A DNA stretch of 64,000 nucleotides from Gammaproteobacteria bacterium (GTDB taxonomy: Bacteria > Pseudomonadota > Gammaproteobacteria > Pseudomonadales > Azotimanducaceae), in the NCBI GenBank assembly GCA_026707735.1, contig JAPOWH010000003.1, positions 172,566 to 236,565 on the forward strand, read 5' to 3'. Position 1 is the stretch's first letter. Every line of letters begins with the position of its first letter. Position numbers and translations under genes: made by a program. Of the stretch, positions 16,771 through 26,307 are shown in pieces. The notes under the pieces are model-generated. The model searched no databases. It was given only the letters and a program-made list of their open reading frames with translations, and was not told the origin of the DNA.

Positions 16771-17418
16771 TTGGCTCACTACCTAAAACGACAAATTTCT
16801 CTCGAGCGATTCCCAGTGAAGAGCAAGAACCCCCAAGCAACAGGATCTAACCCCTACGCCGCGCCCGCATCGGATTTGAGCAAGGACTCCCGAAAGTCGC
16901 CGGCGTGGGGTGAGTTCGCAAAACACTGTGCAGGCAAGGTTTATCGCCGATACGTAGTAATTCTCGTGGTGCTGACAGGATCGTATCAATTTGCCGCAAG
17001 CGCAATACTTGCAGTAACAGAACAAAGGTACCTTGACGTCTTTTTTGAGCTTATCAAGCACTCTATAGCGTGGGGGATTTTTGCGATTGCGTTTTCATTT
17101 GTAGCTGCACGAATCGGTGTCCATTTTTCCTGCAAGAAGCGCTCAGTAACGGAGTTTGTACAGAAGCACGACTTGAGCCCCAATTCTGTCGGTAGTCCGT
17201 TTGTCGTGACATCTCTTGTGCTGCTGTTTATTTGTTCACTTGACTTCATCCGTGAATACATTCGTGCATTTTTTGGTCAAGGACCCGTTTGGTTTCCGGA
17301 TAACTCAGCCGAGTTGCTTGCTGCGATTCCTATAGCGTTCATTGTCGCCTATCCGCTACTTAGAGTGGTGATTCGCTCACACCAAGAAATCTTGGAATCC
17401 ATGTTGTCAAGCCCGTAG
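16771..17418 (+). CDS. Small four-helix membrane protein with NPYAAP motif, member 2
   Basis: The N-terminus carries NPYAAPASDLSKD, followed by WGEFAKHCAGKVYRRYVV and four predicted helices, then a polar C-terminal helix (RSHQEILESM). The N-terminal NPY-x-x-P motif is shared with members at 24770, 26308, 28388 and 28987, and in altered form (RPYRAP) at 25404. Short NPY-x-x-P heads occur on many proteobacterial inner-membrane proteins, but their role is not known to me. The start is uncertain: TTG at 16771 or GTG at 16816, the latter closer to the motif as in the paralogues. Confidence 0.75.
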   Translation: MAHYLKRQISLERFPVKSKNPQATGSNPYAAPASDLSKDSRKSPAWGEFAKHCAGKVYRRYVVILVVLTGSYQFAASAILAVTEQRYLDVFFELIKHSIAWGIFAIAFSFVAARIGVHFSCKKRSVTEFVQKHDLSPNSVGSPFVVTSLVLLFICSLDFIREYIRAFFGQGPVWFPDNSAELLAAIPIAFIVAYPLLRVVIRSHQEILESMLSSP

Positions 17419-17535
17419 TGGTTTGCGGACTGCCTACACTTAGAACGTCCAATTGGATAGACTCAGTCAATCGTGCTCAAATTCACTTTGAGTTTCGCCA
17501 ATCCACAGTACCGCAACGCACGGAGATTGCAAAGA
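17402..17535 (+). repeat. Diverged spacer repeat, left copy
   Basis: This stretch, which begins within the last codons of the preceding membrane protein gene, aligns over about 130 bp with 24636-24762. Shared blocks include TCAAGCCCGT, GTCCAATTGGA, AATCGTG and GAGATTGC in the same order. The right copy precedes another NPY-family gene; this left copy instead precedes the importer operon. The pair therefore brackets the yej/TonB block. Confidence 0.6.
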
Positions 17536-17583
17536 AGAACATGTCGAAACCAGAGACGCTGTCAGTTCTTAGAGAGTTTCTTG

Positions 17584-19455
17584 ATGCGGAAAGCTCTTTT
17601 AGGCACAAGAATTAGCTCACGAAAGGACAAATTGCCACTGCGAATCCTCGCATTGTTCGCAGTTTGCTCATCAACCTCACTAGCAGGCGAGCTTAACGTC
17701 GAGGAACTAGACTTCGATCACGGGATTTCCTTCTTTCACGAAATGAAGTATTCAACAGACGCCAGTCATCTTGAGTACCTCAATCCGAATGCTCCAAAGG
17801 GTGGAAAACTCATCGAGGCCACACAGTTAAATTTCAACTCTATTTCTCCCGGTGACGACCGCGGCGTTCAAGCGCCCGGCGCATTTTGGCTAGCCTTGGA
17901 TACCTTGATTATTCGAGCCGGCGATGAGGTCAGTTCGTTCTATGGCCGACTAGCGGACGGAATTGCAGTAACGGATGATCAAATGAGCCTCGTGTTCCGG
18001 ATCCATCAAAACGCGAGGTGGCACGATGGGACGCCAATTACATCCAACGACGTAGCTTTTACCTTCAACTTTAGAAAGAGCCAAGTCACGGGAGCACTGT
18101 GGTTTGCGTTCATTCAGGAGGTTGAAGTCCTTGACGATCGGCACGTTGCATTGCATTTGGCCGAACCTTTAACCTTAAACCACGTGATCATGGTGCAGTT
18201 CTCGCCAATTTTGCCTGAACACTACTGGACCGTGCACGACCCCTTGGTGACGACGAAGGAAATCCCTGTTGGCAGTGGTCCCTATCGAATAAAGTCGGTC
18301 GAATTTGGCCGGTTCATCGAGTATGAACGAGTTGAGGATTACTGGGGCCAGGATATTCTTGTCAACCGAGGTCGATACAACTTCGACACGGTTCGGTACG
18401 ACGTCTATAGAGATGCCACGATCATTCGAGAGGCTTTTCGGAAAGGTCTCATAGACCACTGGACGGAACAGGATGTGCGGTACTGGCACAGTGCGTATGA
18501 CATTCCCGCAATGGAGAAGGGTTGGATCAAGAAGATCCGTCGCAACTTTGGCATAGAAATCGGTATACGCAGAGCAATAGCGTTCAACAACCGCTTAGAG
18601 AAGTTCAATGATCGTCGTGTCAGACAGGCGTTGACCTTGGCGATGGACTTCGAATGGCAAAACCGCACACTGCACTTCGGCTATCACACTAGGGCACACA
18701 GCTACTTTCCAGATACAGAATTGGCAGCCACGGAACTTCCAAGTGCGGATGAATTGGAGCTTTTGGATCCCTATAGGGATCAGTTACCGCCAGAGTTGTT
18801 TGTTGAGGAATTTCGATACTCCGAGGTCAAGACTCCGGAACAACACCGAGCAAATATGCTGCAGGCGAGGAAGCTGCTTATTGACGCTGGCTGGAAGTTT
18901 CAAGAAGGGAAACTAGTTGACAAAGACGGCAATCCCTTCGAAATGGAGTTTCTTTCGCGGGATCAAGAGGATTTTCGAGTGCTACTGCCCTATTTTCAGC
19001 AACTCGAGCAACTAGGGATCGAAGCCACGGTTCGATTCGTTGACAGCAGCCAATTCAACAACCGGATTCGTAGCTTCAAGTTCGACGCACTGCTCAAGAA
19101 TAGCGATGTCTTGCTGCCCCCCATGATCGAGCTCATGTCGACATATCACAGTTCATCTGTCGATGAACCACTATCGAGAAATACGCCTGGCATATCTCAT
19201 CCCGTGTTAGACCACCTGATTGAGAAGGCAAATAGCGCGTCGACCATGCCAGAGATTATTGCTGCTTGTCGCGCCATCGACCGTGTGCTTCTTTGGGGCT
19301 TCTACACTATTCCCCTGAATGCAGTGGACCGACCTCGAACAGTCCACTGGGACAAATTTGGACGGCCTGAGTTCGAATCGAGATACTGGCCAGCTTTCCC
19401 CGATGGTTGGTGGTGGGACGATGAAAAGGCTGCGCGTATCAAATTGGAACAGTAG
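17584..19455 (+). CDS. yejA: Peptide ABC transporter substrate-binding protein, YejA-like
   Basis: This is a periplasmic oligopeptide-binding protein (SBP_bac_5 family). A signal peptide ending TSLAGE is followed by the family's N-terminal strand GISFFHEMKYSTDASHL and HLEYLNPNAPKGGKL, then RWHDGTPITSNDVAF, the conserved domain I motif. The C-terminus has the RTVHWDKFGRPE region typical of YejA. The ATG at 17584 has AGAGAG upstream and starts the signal peptide; the frame is open to 17473, but that stretch overlaps the spacer repeat. It is the first gene of a three-gene operon with the YejB and YejE permeases. In E. coli Yej imports peptides, including microcin C. Confidence 0.88.
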   Translation: MRKALLGTRISSRKDKLPLRILALFAVCSSTSLAGELNVEELDFDHGISFFHEMKYSTDASHLEYLNPNAPKGGKLIEATQLNFNSISPGDDRGVQAPGAFWLALDTLIIRAGDEVSSFYGRLADGIAVTDDQMSLVFRIHQNARWHDGTPITSNDVAFTFNFRKSQVTGALWFAFIQEVEVLDDRHVALHLAEPLTLNHVIMVQFSPILPEHYWTVHDPLVTTKEIPVGSGPYRIKSVEFGRFIEYERVEDYWGQDILVNRGRYNFDTVRYDVYRDATIIREAFRKGLIDHWTEQDVRYWHSAYDIPAMEKGWIKKIRRNFGIEIGIRRAIAFNNRLEKFNDRRVRQALTLAMDFEWQNRTLHFGYHTRAHSYFPDTELAATELPSADELELLDPYRDQLPPELFVEEFRYSEVKTPEQHRANMLQARKLLIDAGWKFQEGKLVDKDGNPFEMEFLSRDQEDFRVLLPYFQQLEQLGIEATVRFVDSSQFNNRIRSFKFDALLKNSDVLLPPMIELMSTYHSSSVDEPLSRNTPGISHPVLDHLIEKANSASTMPEIIAACRAIDRVLLWGFYTIPLNAVDRPRTVHWDKFGRPEFESRYWPAFPDGWWWDDEKAARIKLEQ

Positions 19456-19482
19456 TTTCGACTAGCGGCAAAGCGAATATCC

Positions 19483-20577
19483 ATGGGCCGTTACGTCTTA
19501 CGTCGACTGTTAATACTGATTCCCACACTGTTGGGAATCATAACGCTCAACTTCTTCATTGTTCAGCTTGCGCCCGGCGGTCCAATCGACCAGATGATTG
19601 CCAATATCGTTGGTCAATCCACTAGTGCAACCAGTCGTATTGCGGGAGCTCGCGGAGCTAGTTCGGCAGTCGATACGACTACCAGCCTGCAGTCTCAATA
19701 TGCAGGTGCACAGGATTTGGACCCCGAACTCATTGCCGCCATCGAACAGCAATTTGGATTCGACCAACCGATCCACAAACGCTATTTCAAAATGCTCAGA
19801 GACTATGCCCTATTTGATTTGGGAACCAGCTACTACCAAAGTCGACCAGTTGTCGAACTCATTGTCGAACGTCTTCCGGTTTCCATCTCTCTCGGATTGT
19901 GGTCAATGCTGTTGATCTACACCATTTCCATACCACTGGGCATACGCAAAGCGGTGCGAGATGGAACAAGATTCGATGCGTGGACGAGTGCTTTCATCTT
20001 TATGGGCTACTCGATTCCGAGTTTTCTGTTCGCCGTGTTTCTAATCATTTTGTTTGCAAGTGGAGCCTACTTCGACATATTTCCACTTAGGGGCTTAACC
20101 TCGAACAACTTTTCCGATCTCTCGCTCGGAGGCAAAATTCTCGATTATTTTTGGCACCTTGCATTGCCTGTGACGGCACTCACGATTGGAGGATTTGCGA
20201 CTCTCACCATGCTGACCAAGAACTCGTTTCTAGACGAGATTTCCAAGCAATATGTTCTGACCGCAAGAGCCAAGGGAATCAGTTCAAGACGGGTGCTCTA
20301 TGGTCATGTGTTCCGAAACGCGATGCTCATCGTGATTGCAGGATTTCCTGCTGCCCTAGTAGGAATTCTCTTCACAGGAGCATTGCTGATTGAAGTGATT
20401 TTCTCGCTCGATGGCTTGGGGTTGCTTGGTTTCGAAGCTGTTCTGACTCGAGATTACCCAGTAATGTTCGGAACTCTCTATGTCTTCACTTTCATCGGTC
20501 TCTTGTTGACGCTCATTGGCGATATCACGTACACGCTTGTGGACCCAAGAATCGACTTCGAAAAGCAGGAGACTTAG
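19483..20577 (+). CDS. yejB: Peptide ABC transporter inner-membrane permease YejB
   Basis: The 364-residue product has the same length as E. coli YejB and near-identical motifs: the start [19 protein letters not shown], the variable insert after [33 protein letters not shown], and the EAA loop segment [20 protein letters not shown] for ATPase contact. It ends with [13 protein letters not shown]. Six transmembrane segments are expected. It lies 27 bp after yejA, and the YejE start follows its stop by 1 bp. Confidence 0.95.
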   Translation: MGRYVLRRLLILIPTLLGIITLNFFIVQLAPGGPIDQMIANIVGQSTSATSRIAGARGASSAVDTTTSLQSQYAGAQDLDPELIAAIEQQFGFDQPIHKRYFKMLRDYALFDLGTSYYQSRPVVELIVERLPVSISLGLWSMLLIYTISIPLGIRKAVRDGTRFDAWTSAFIFMGYSIPSFLFAVFLIILFASGAYFDIFPLRGLTSNNFSDLSLGGKILDYFWHLALPVTALTIGGFATLTMLTKNSFLDEISKQYVLTARAKGISSRRVLYGHVFRNAMLIVIAGFPAALVGILFTGALLIEVIFSLDGLGLLGFEAVLTRDYPVMFGTLYVFTFIGLLLTLIGDITYTLVDPRIDFEKQET

Positions 20578-20578
20578 T

Positions 20579-21664
20579 GTGGCCGAAGCGGCAATTGGCA
20601 ATAACGGCCTAAGGGAATTCAAGACAACACGCCCATTCTCCGTTAGTCCACTGACGCAACGTCGCTGGCGGAATTTCAAAGCCAACAAACGCGGCTACGT
20701 GAGCCTTTGGATTATTGGCACGATGATGATTCTCAGTCTCTTTGCAGAGTTCATCGCCAATGACAAGCCAATACTCGTTCACTATGAAAGCAAGTTTTAT
20801 TTCCCCGTTTTCGAGGAATACCCCGAGACAACCTTTGGGGGAGTGTTCGAAACCGAAACGGTTTACAAATCACCAGCAGTAGAACAGCTAATCGAGGAAG
20901 GCGATGGCTGGATGGTCTGGCCGTTGATCCGATTTAGCTTCGACACCATTGACATGGAATCTGGTGTATCGGTTCCATCGCCCCCTGATTTTCGACACAT
21001 TCTGGGGACCGACGACGTTGCAAGAGATGTAGCTGCGCGAATCATTTATGGATTTAGGCTTTCGGTTCTGTTTGGACTTGGACTGACCTTCTTTAGTGCA
21101 ATCATTGGAGTTGCTGTCGGAGCAACCCAAGGGTACTTCGGAGGAATGACTGATTTGGTTGGTCAGCGTTTTGTGGAGGTTTGGGCAGGACTTCCCGTGC
21201 TGTTCCTGATCATAATCCTCACAAGCATCATCGAACCCAACCCAATAGTGCTTCTCCTCATCCTGCTAATGTTTAACTGGATGGCGTTGGTAGCTGTTGT
21301 TCGTGCAGAGTGTCTACGTACGCGAAACTTCGACTACATTCGAGCCGCTCATGCCTTGGGCCAAAGAAAATCCACGGTCTTGGTCAAGCATGTATTGCCC
21401 AACGCCATGGTAGCGACTCTGACCTACCTGCCATTCATTCTCAACGGGTCGATTACGACTCTCACATCGTTGGATTTTCTGGGCTTTGGATTGCCGGTTG
21501 GCTATCCTTCATTGGGAGAGCTACTTGCACAGGGGAGGGCGAACCTGCAAGCACCGTGGCTGGGACTCGCTGGATTCTTCACTCTAGCCACAATGCTCAC
21601 ATTACTGGTTTTTGTTGGCGAAGCTGTCCGCGATGCGTTCGATCCTCGACGTTCGTTGGCCTAA
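20579..21664 (+). CDS. yejE: Peptide ABC transporter inner-membrane permease YejE
   Basis: The protein matches YejE: SPLTQRRWRNFKANKRGYVSL at the start, SELIAND-like FAEFIANDKP, the long periplasmic loop with FPVFEEYPETTFGG, LGTDDVARDVAARIIYG, the EAA loop RAAHALGQRKSTVLVKHVLPN, and the end GEAVRDAFDPRRSLA. The GTG at 20579 is chosen because AGGAGA precedes it at proper distance; the longer frame from 20516 overlaps yejB. The ATPase gene yejF, which normally comes next, is not in the window, so this importer depends on an ATPase encoded elsewhere or is incomplete. Confidence 0.93.
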   Translation: MAEAAIGNNGLREFKTTRPFSVSPLTQRRWRNFKANKRGYVSLWIIGTMMILSLFAEFIANDKPILVHYESKFYFPVFEEYPETTFGGVFETETVYKSPAVEQLIEEGDGWMVWPLIRFSFDTIDMESGVSVPSPPDFRHILGTDDVARDVAARIIYGFRLSVLFGLGLTFFSAIIGVAVGATQGYFGGMTDLVGQRFVEVWAGLPVLFLIIILTSIIEPNPIVLLLILLMFNWMALVAVVRAECLRTRNFDYIRAAHALGQRKSTVLVKHVLPNAMVATLTYLPFILNGSITTLTSLDFLGFGLPVGYPSLGELLAQGRANLQAPWLGLAGFFTLATMLTLLVFVGEAVRDAFDPRRSLA

Positions 21665-21799
21665 TTAAGTCGCATCGCTCGCGATCGCATCGAAGCCAGT
21701 TGGCTTTCTACACACCCCACTGTTTGTCCCGTATGGGGTGGCTAAACGCTGGGAGTGGCGGCAGATGTTAATCCAGACTTCAAGCTTCAATGAAAACGG

Positions 21800-21833
21800 T
21801 TGCGGCATCCTCGGCACTTCGAGGATGCCGCAA
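21800..21833. terminator. Bidirectional hairpin terminator between yejE and the TonB receptor
   Basis: A perfect 14-bp stem (21800-21813 with 21820-21833) closes a 6-nt loop, 136 bp after yejE and 66 bp after the receptor stop on the other strand. On the minus strand it is followed by CCGTTTT, a weak T-tract. Its placement between convergent genes fits a bidirectional terminator. Confidence 0.75.
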
Positions 21834-21898
21834 TTAACTGCTCAAATCCCGATTTGAAACAGGGTCTGCCAAATTAACCTTGCCAGGATCGTGCCTGT

Positions 21899-24526
21899 CT
21901 AAAACCTTGGACTCCAACGGACCTCCAATCCAATTTGACGAGGATCGGTCAAGGTGCCCATTGCGGGTCCACCGCCATTTGTGGTTCGTTGGATATATTC
22001 AATGAGTCCTATCTTGTTCAGGATGTTTTGAATAAAGAACGTTGCAGACAGGTTTCCGTCTTCGTTTATCCAAGTAGCTCTTGCATCCAGTCTTCCATAG
22101 GCCTCGAGCGTCGAACGCGACGCATTGCTCAAATCAGAATAGCGTTCGCCGGTCCAGCTGTAGGTTGCAACTGCCAATAGATCGCCTCCGATTTCAAGTG
22201 GCCTAGTGTGTGTAACTGTAGCGGCTAACTTGTGCTTTGGCTGCATTGGTAGAGAGTTACCAGTCATGTCTGTTGGAAGTATGTAGCGGCTTGTCGTGGG
22301 TTGACCAGTGTTGAAGTCAATATGATCCCAAGTACCGAAGCGTGGATTGGGATCCCCTCTGACCACTTCTGAGTGCTCGCCAATTTCCGAGTCCAAGTAG
22401 TTGTAGTATCCGCTCACTTGCCAATTCTTGTCAACAAAGTAGACAAACTCGACCTCTGCGCCCCAAAGGCTGCAATCATCGATGTTGGATGTGAATTCGA
22501 TAAGAGGAGAGTCCTGTGTTGGCAGCAAGATGGGAGTGGGATTTTCTTGGGTTCCATTCAGTTGGTAGCCATCGAAGAGATTGATGTATCCCGCAGCCGT
22601 CAACAGCATAGTTCCATCCATGAAGAGTCCCTTCATTCCAATCTCGTAGTTCACAAGTGTCTCCTCTCCGATTGGATCGAGTGGGGCGCCGGGTGAAAAC
22701 GTATTGAATCCTCCTGCACGATAGCCTGTCGAGAGCCTGCCGTAGTACAAACGATTGCTGTCAGGTCTGTATTCGACGCTTATGTGACCGATGGGCTGAT
22801 CCCACGTTCGTGTCTTGGGGTCGGAGTCGTCAAAGAAGATAGTCAGCGGGACATTCACGCTAAAGAAGTCTCCGATCAGCCAGCCTCCGTCGAATCCTTG
22901 GTTCTTTTCGTCTTCCGTATAGCGCAACCCACCAGAAACCGACCACTGTTCGTCAATTACATAGTCGGCGCTTATGAAAGCTGCTCTCGTGGTGGATGAA
23001 CCGTTTGTTGTAAATAGGAAACTTTGCGTATGGTCATTTCCTTCGGGGCAACCCCAATACAGGTCTATGTCGACACCTCCACGATCTATTGCACCGATGC
23101 CAAAAGCCACAATGACATCTTCCAAGACATCACGACAGGTTGACACTGGCACCCCAAATACCGAACCTGCTGCTGCGGCGGCGTCATCGGCATTCAAGAA
23201 TCGAAACGAACTTGCGTAGTCCCACACCGGTACACTCCACGTCGTGTCGTTCTCATAGAAGAAAACGCCTGTTATGAAGTTGAACTGACCTTCGAAATTG
23301 GACACTAGTTGGATCTCGTGAGATGCTTCGGTGTAGTCGTATGTCACACCGAGAACACCGTCCTCGAACGGTACTCCACCGTCTGCAGACAATGCCGGGT
23401 CTGACGCGCTGGCGACTCTAGTAGTCATATCCCTATCGCGTGTAACCTGAGAAAAATTGTCAGAGTCGCCGTAGTTGTACTTAATGGTCAGGTTGTCGGT
23501 CAGTTGGTAGGTTGCGGTGACGAAATTCTGATTCGCAGTGCTTCCTCCAATTCCAGGGCGATTTACATTGAGCTTGTTGAAAATGTCGCCGCATTCAAAT
23601 CCGGGAGTGCCAGGAGGGCAATTGTCCTCTATAGAAGGAATCGATCCTTCGTAGAGATACCAGAAGTTTGTATCGCAAGGCGGATTCGGATTGTCCGGGT
23701 CGGCTGATATGGGAACAATACAGTCTGACGTTCGGTCGCGATCCGTCAAAGTTACCTGTGCACGCGGAGAACCGTTGTCCTCGAGCCGGGCGATACGTAA
23801 ATTTATGTCAAGTCTATCGTTCTTGAATCGAATCTGAGGAGACCAGCTGAATTCATCTGGTTCGTCGTAGTCTCCGCCCGGACCAATGTTTTCCTGAGCA
23901 CCATCGCCAGTATAGGAACTCAATGTGAGGCGGAAGCTCAGGTTATCCGCAATTGGACCGCCCACTGCGGCGCTGAACCGTTGCGAGAACTGGTCCGTTA
24001 GCTCAGTGTGGAACAGGGAATCCCAAGAATCAGTTGGTTTCTTCGTTACGTAACTGACAGAGCCCGCAATCGAATTTCTACCATTCAACGTTCCTTGAGG
24101 TCCGCGTGCAACCTCGATTCTCTCTAGATCGAAATAGTTCGGCGCTACACCGTATGTACCGATGGTGTATACACCATCTATATAGGTAGCAACTGCCAAG
24201 TCTGAATGGGTTTCGCCGGCTAGACGCGATCCGATACCACGAATCGTGGTACCTTGGCCCACTTGCTCCCCATTGTCGCCAAACTGCAATCCAGGTACAA
24301 GCTGCTCCAGGTCAGCCGCTTTCGTCATACCTAGTTCTTCGATCATGCTGTCGTTGAACGCGGTAATTGTCAAAGGTACATCGAGAATGTTTTCCTCTCG
24401 TTTTTCCGCGGTGACGACTATTTCCTCGATGTGGGACTCTTCGTCAGATCCTTCTTCTTGTGCCAGCGCAGTGTTCAGCGGGATCAGTACAAGTGCACAA
24501 CCGCCGATCAATCCTAGAAATCGCAT
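21899..24526 (-). CDS. TonB-dependent outer-membrane receptor
   Basis: A signal peptide ending ALAQEEG is followed by the plug region: IEEIVVTAEKREENILDVPL, FNDSMIEELGMTKAADLEQL, GTTIRGIGSR and VARGPQGTLNGRNSIAGSVSY. A 700-residue barrel then ends with the classical RQIGLEVRWSPRF, terminal Phe included. The receptor would take up a large substrate through the outer membrane, powered by TonB-ExbBD. The family (EEIVVTAxKREE type) is common in marine gammaproteobacteria. The start ATG has GAGG 8 nt upstream. It is convergent with yejABE; a joint role in peptide uptake is suggested only by proximity. Confidence 0.95.
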   Translation of the reverse strand: MRFLGLIGGCALVLIPLNTALAQEEGSDEESHIEEIVVTAEKREENILDVPLTITAFNDSMIEELGMTKAADLEQLVPGLQFGDNGEQVGQGTTIRGIGSRLAGETHSDLAVATYIDGVYTIGTYGVAPNYFDLERIEVARGPQGTLNGRNSIAGSVSYVTKKPTDSWDSLFHTELTDQFSQRFSAAVGGPIADNLSFRLTLSSYTGDGAQENIGPGGDYDEPDEFSWSPQIRFKNDRLDINLRIARLEDNGSPRAQVTLTDRDRTSDCIVPISADPDNPNPPCDTNFWYLYEGSIPSIEDNCPPGTPGFECGDIFNKLNVNRPGIGGSTANQNFVTATYQLTDNLTIKYNYGDSDNFSQVTRDRDMTTRVASASDPALSADGGVPFEDGVLGVTYDYTEASHEIQLVSNFEGQFNFITGVFFYENDTTWSVPVWDYASSFRFLNADDAAAAAGSVFGVPVSTCRDVLEDVIVAFGIGAIDRGGVDIDLYWGCPEGNDHTQSFLFTTNGSSTTRAAFISADYVIDEQWSVSGGLRYTEDEKNQGFDGGWLIGDFFSVNVPLTIFFDDSDPKTRTWDQPIGHISVEYRPDSNRLYYGRLSTGYRAGGFNTFSPGAPLDPIGEETLVNYEIGMKGLFMDGTMLLTAAGYINLFDGYQLNGTQENPTPILLPTQDSPLIEFTSNIDDCSLWGAEVEFVYFVDKNWQVSGYYNYLDSEIGEHSEVVRGDPNPRFGTWDHIDFNTGQPTTSRYILPTDMTGNSLPMQPKHKLAATVTHTRPLEIGGDLLAVATYSWTGERYSDLSNASRSTLEAYGRLDARATWINEDGNLSATFFIQNILNKIGLIEYIQRTTNGGGPAMGTLTDPRQIGLEVRWSPRF

Positions 24527-24635
24527 TTAAATTCCTCAACCATTGTTCAATTAGTTCAGCTTCTCATTGGCCGTTGAACTCATTGCATTATGTCAAAATA
24601 CTGACATCACAACGGAAACTCCCAGTACCTCCGTG

Positions 24636-24762
24636 TTCAAGCCCGTGATGGTGCTGGTAGTTCCTGTACTTTGAGTGTCCAATTGGAGTGATTCAGCGAA
24701 TCGTGTTCAAGTCCTTATTGGAATCTCGCAAAAACGCATAGGCTCAACGCTCTGAGATTGCC
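24636..24762 (+). repeat. Diverged spacer repeat, right copy
   Basis: This is the right-hand partner of the 17402-17535 spacer, in the same orientation. It begins with a sequence resembling the 3' end of an NPY-family gene (TTCAAGCCCGTGA against GTCAAGCCCGTAG), although no such gene ends here. It leads straight into the start of the membrane protein at 24770. It looks like a leftover of a deleted or displaced array member. Confidence 0.55.
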
Positions 24763-24769
24763 GGTGCCA

Positions 24770-25366
24770 ATGCACACTGAAGAACCCAACAATCAAGGAA
24801 ATCCCTACGCGGCTCCAGCCTCTGACGTCGACAAGGAGGCAAGATCCTCTGTGGAATGGTGCGATTTCACGCGACGATGTGCGAGAAAGATCCGCTATCG
24901 TTTGTTAGTTGCGGGATTTGCAACGTGGGGAATATACAGATTCCTCAATAAGCTGATTATTGCATTTGACGAGGAATGGTTCGACGATGTTACATTCGAA
25001 ATCTTGGTGCTTGTAGCTTGGGTGGCATTCGGTTCGATAATCATGCTTGGTGTTAGCAGAATCTTGAACTTCATTGACTGTAAGACGAGCACAGTAGCAA
25101 AGTTTGTAAGCAGCTTCAGTTGGGGCAATTGGTTCTTCAATCAGCCACTTGTAGCTGCAGCAATTGTGTCAATCGGCGTGTGTGTTTGCGATTTGCTCAT
25201 GGAAGGTGCTGATTCACTCTTGATTGGGGAAGGGATGTGGCTCCCAATTCGTTACCAAAATGCTCTCATGTCAATGTCAATTACTGCATTGATTGTGCAT
25301 CCAATATTTCGAGCAATGTGCCGATCGCATTACGAGCTTTTGAAGCAAATGTCGTCCCGGCTTTAG
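24770..25366 (+). CDS. Small four-helix membrane protein with NPYAAP motif, member 3
   Basis: The N-terminus reads NQGNPYAAPASDVDKEARSS, nearly the same as member 2 at 16771, followed by WCDFTRRCARKIRYRLL, four hydrophobic segments and a C-terminal HYELLKQM helix. The ATG at 24770 is preferred over in-frame TTG (24758) and GTG (24764) codons. It is the closest relative of member 2 in the window, and the DNA upstream of it is the repeat copy shared with the DNA downstream of member 2. Function unknown. Confidence 0.78.
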   Translation: MHTEEPNNQGNPYAAPASDVDKEARSSVEWCDFTRRCARKIRYRLLVAGFATWGIYRFLNKLIIAFDEEWFDDVTFEILVLVAWVAFGSIIMLGVSRILNFIDCKTSTVAKFVSSFSWGNWFFNQPLVAAAIVSIGVCVCDLLMEGADSLLIGEGMWLPIRYQNALMSMSITALIVHPIFRAMCRSHYELLKQMSSRL

Positions 25367-25403
25367 TTGGCAATGCGGCTACATACTCTGTCTGCGGATT
25401 CCA

Positions 25404-26108
25404 ATGAATGGCCGCGTAAATTGGGTTGTAGAACAATTGCGACTCAAATTCCCAAAAAATTGCCGATCTAGCGTGAACCCTGAAGATTCCCCAAGTCAAG
25501 ATCTGCGACCCTATCGTGCGCCGGATTCAGAACTGACAGACGACCAAGATCCCAGCCCGCCGTGGAACGAATCTGCAAAGAAGTGTGTCGAATCCATTAT
25601 GCGTTGGTTCGTTGCGAGCGGATTTTTCACTGTCAGTGTGTATCACATCACCCACAAGGCATTCATGCTCTTGGACGAGGTCTTGCATAGGTATAAACCA
25701 TACATGACTGAATCCTACTTTGAGCTACGCCTCAACCATCTGTTCGTGATGGTTGTAGTGTTGGGAGTAGCGGGCGTTTTAACGACTTACTTGTTCAGCA
25801 AAGCAGCTTTGTATATTTCATCCCGAACATCAAGCGTTTCGAAGGTCGAGAACTACATTCAACGGTACGCTCAAAGCGTTCTTGTTCATCCTCTTGCACT
25901 TTCGGGGATTTTCGTTCTTGCATGGCTTGGTGTACATTTGTTGGACGTCGCAATAGAGCTACTAGCATATAGCGTGCCGCTGAGAATGACGGGTGCCCTA
26001 GCCGGTGTAGCAGCAGCACCGATTGCTCTAGCGGCTTCCTATCCGGTATTCAAGGCTGCACTGCGCAGGATGCGGAAATCTCTGGACGATCTTGGATCCA
26101 CGAATTGA
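25404..26108 (+). CDS. Small four-helix membrane protein with RPYRAP motif, member 4
   Basis: Residues about 35-40 give RPYRAPDSEL, a variant of the NPY-x-x-P head, then WNESAKKCVESIMRWFV, four hydrophobic segments and a C-terminal RRMRKSLDDL helix. By comparison with paralogues, the true start may be the GTG at 25473, about ten residues before the motif; the ATG at 25404 gives a longer head. The loop between helices 1 and 2 is longer than in other members. Function unknown; it follows member 3 by 37 bp. Confidence 0.75.
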   Translation: MNGRVNWVVEQLRLKFPKNCRSSVNPEDSPSQDLRPYRAPDSELTDDQDPSPPWNESAKKCVESIMRWFVASGFFTVSVYHITHKAFMLLDEVLHRYKPYMTESYFELRLNHLFVMVVVLGVAGVLTTYLFSKAALYISSRTSSVSKVENYIQRYAQSVLVHPLALSGIFVLAWLGVHLLDVAIELLAYSVPLRMTGALAGVAAAPIALAASYPVFKAALRRMRKSLDDLGSTN

Positions 26109-26307
26109 CGTGAACGAACACGCCAAAATGCGACAACGCAATCTATGTGGCGAGGAATTTCCAACTTCGACGCAGCACAGAAGCAAGGTCGAACTCTTGA
26201 ATCCATGGGCCACTAAAATCCCTGTCTATTGGCTAGTACTGGCTTGCTACAACTCGACGGACTGCAAGCTAGGATTCAGTGCGATCGACCTCATGAATTG
26301 AGCGTTT

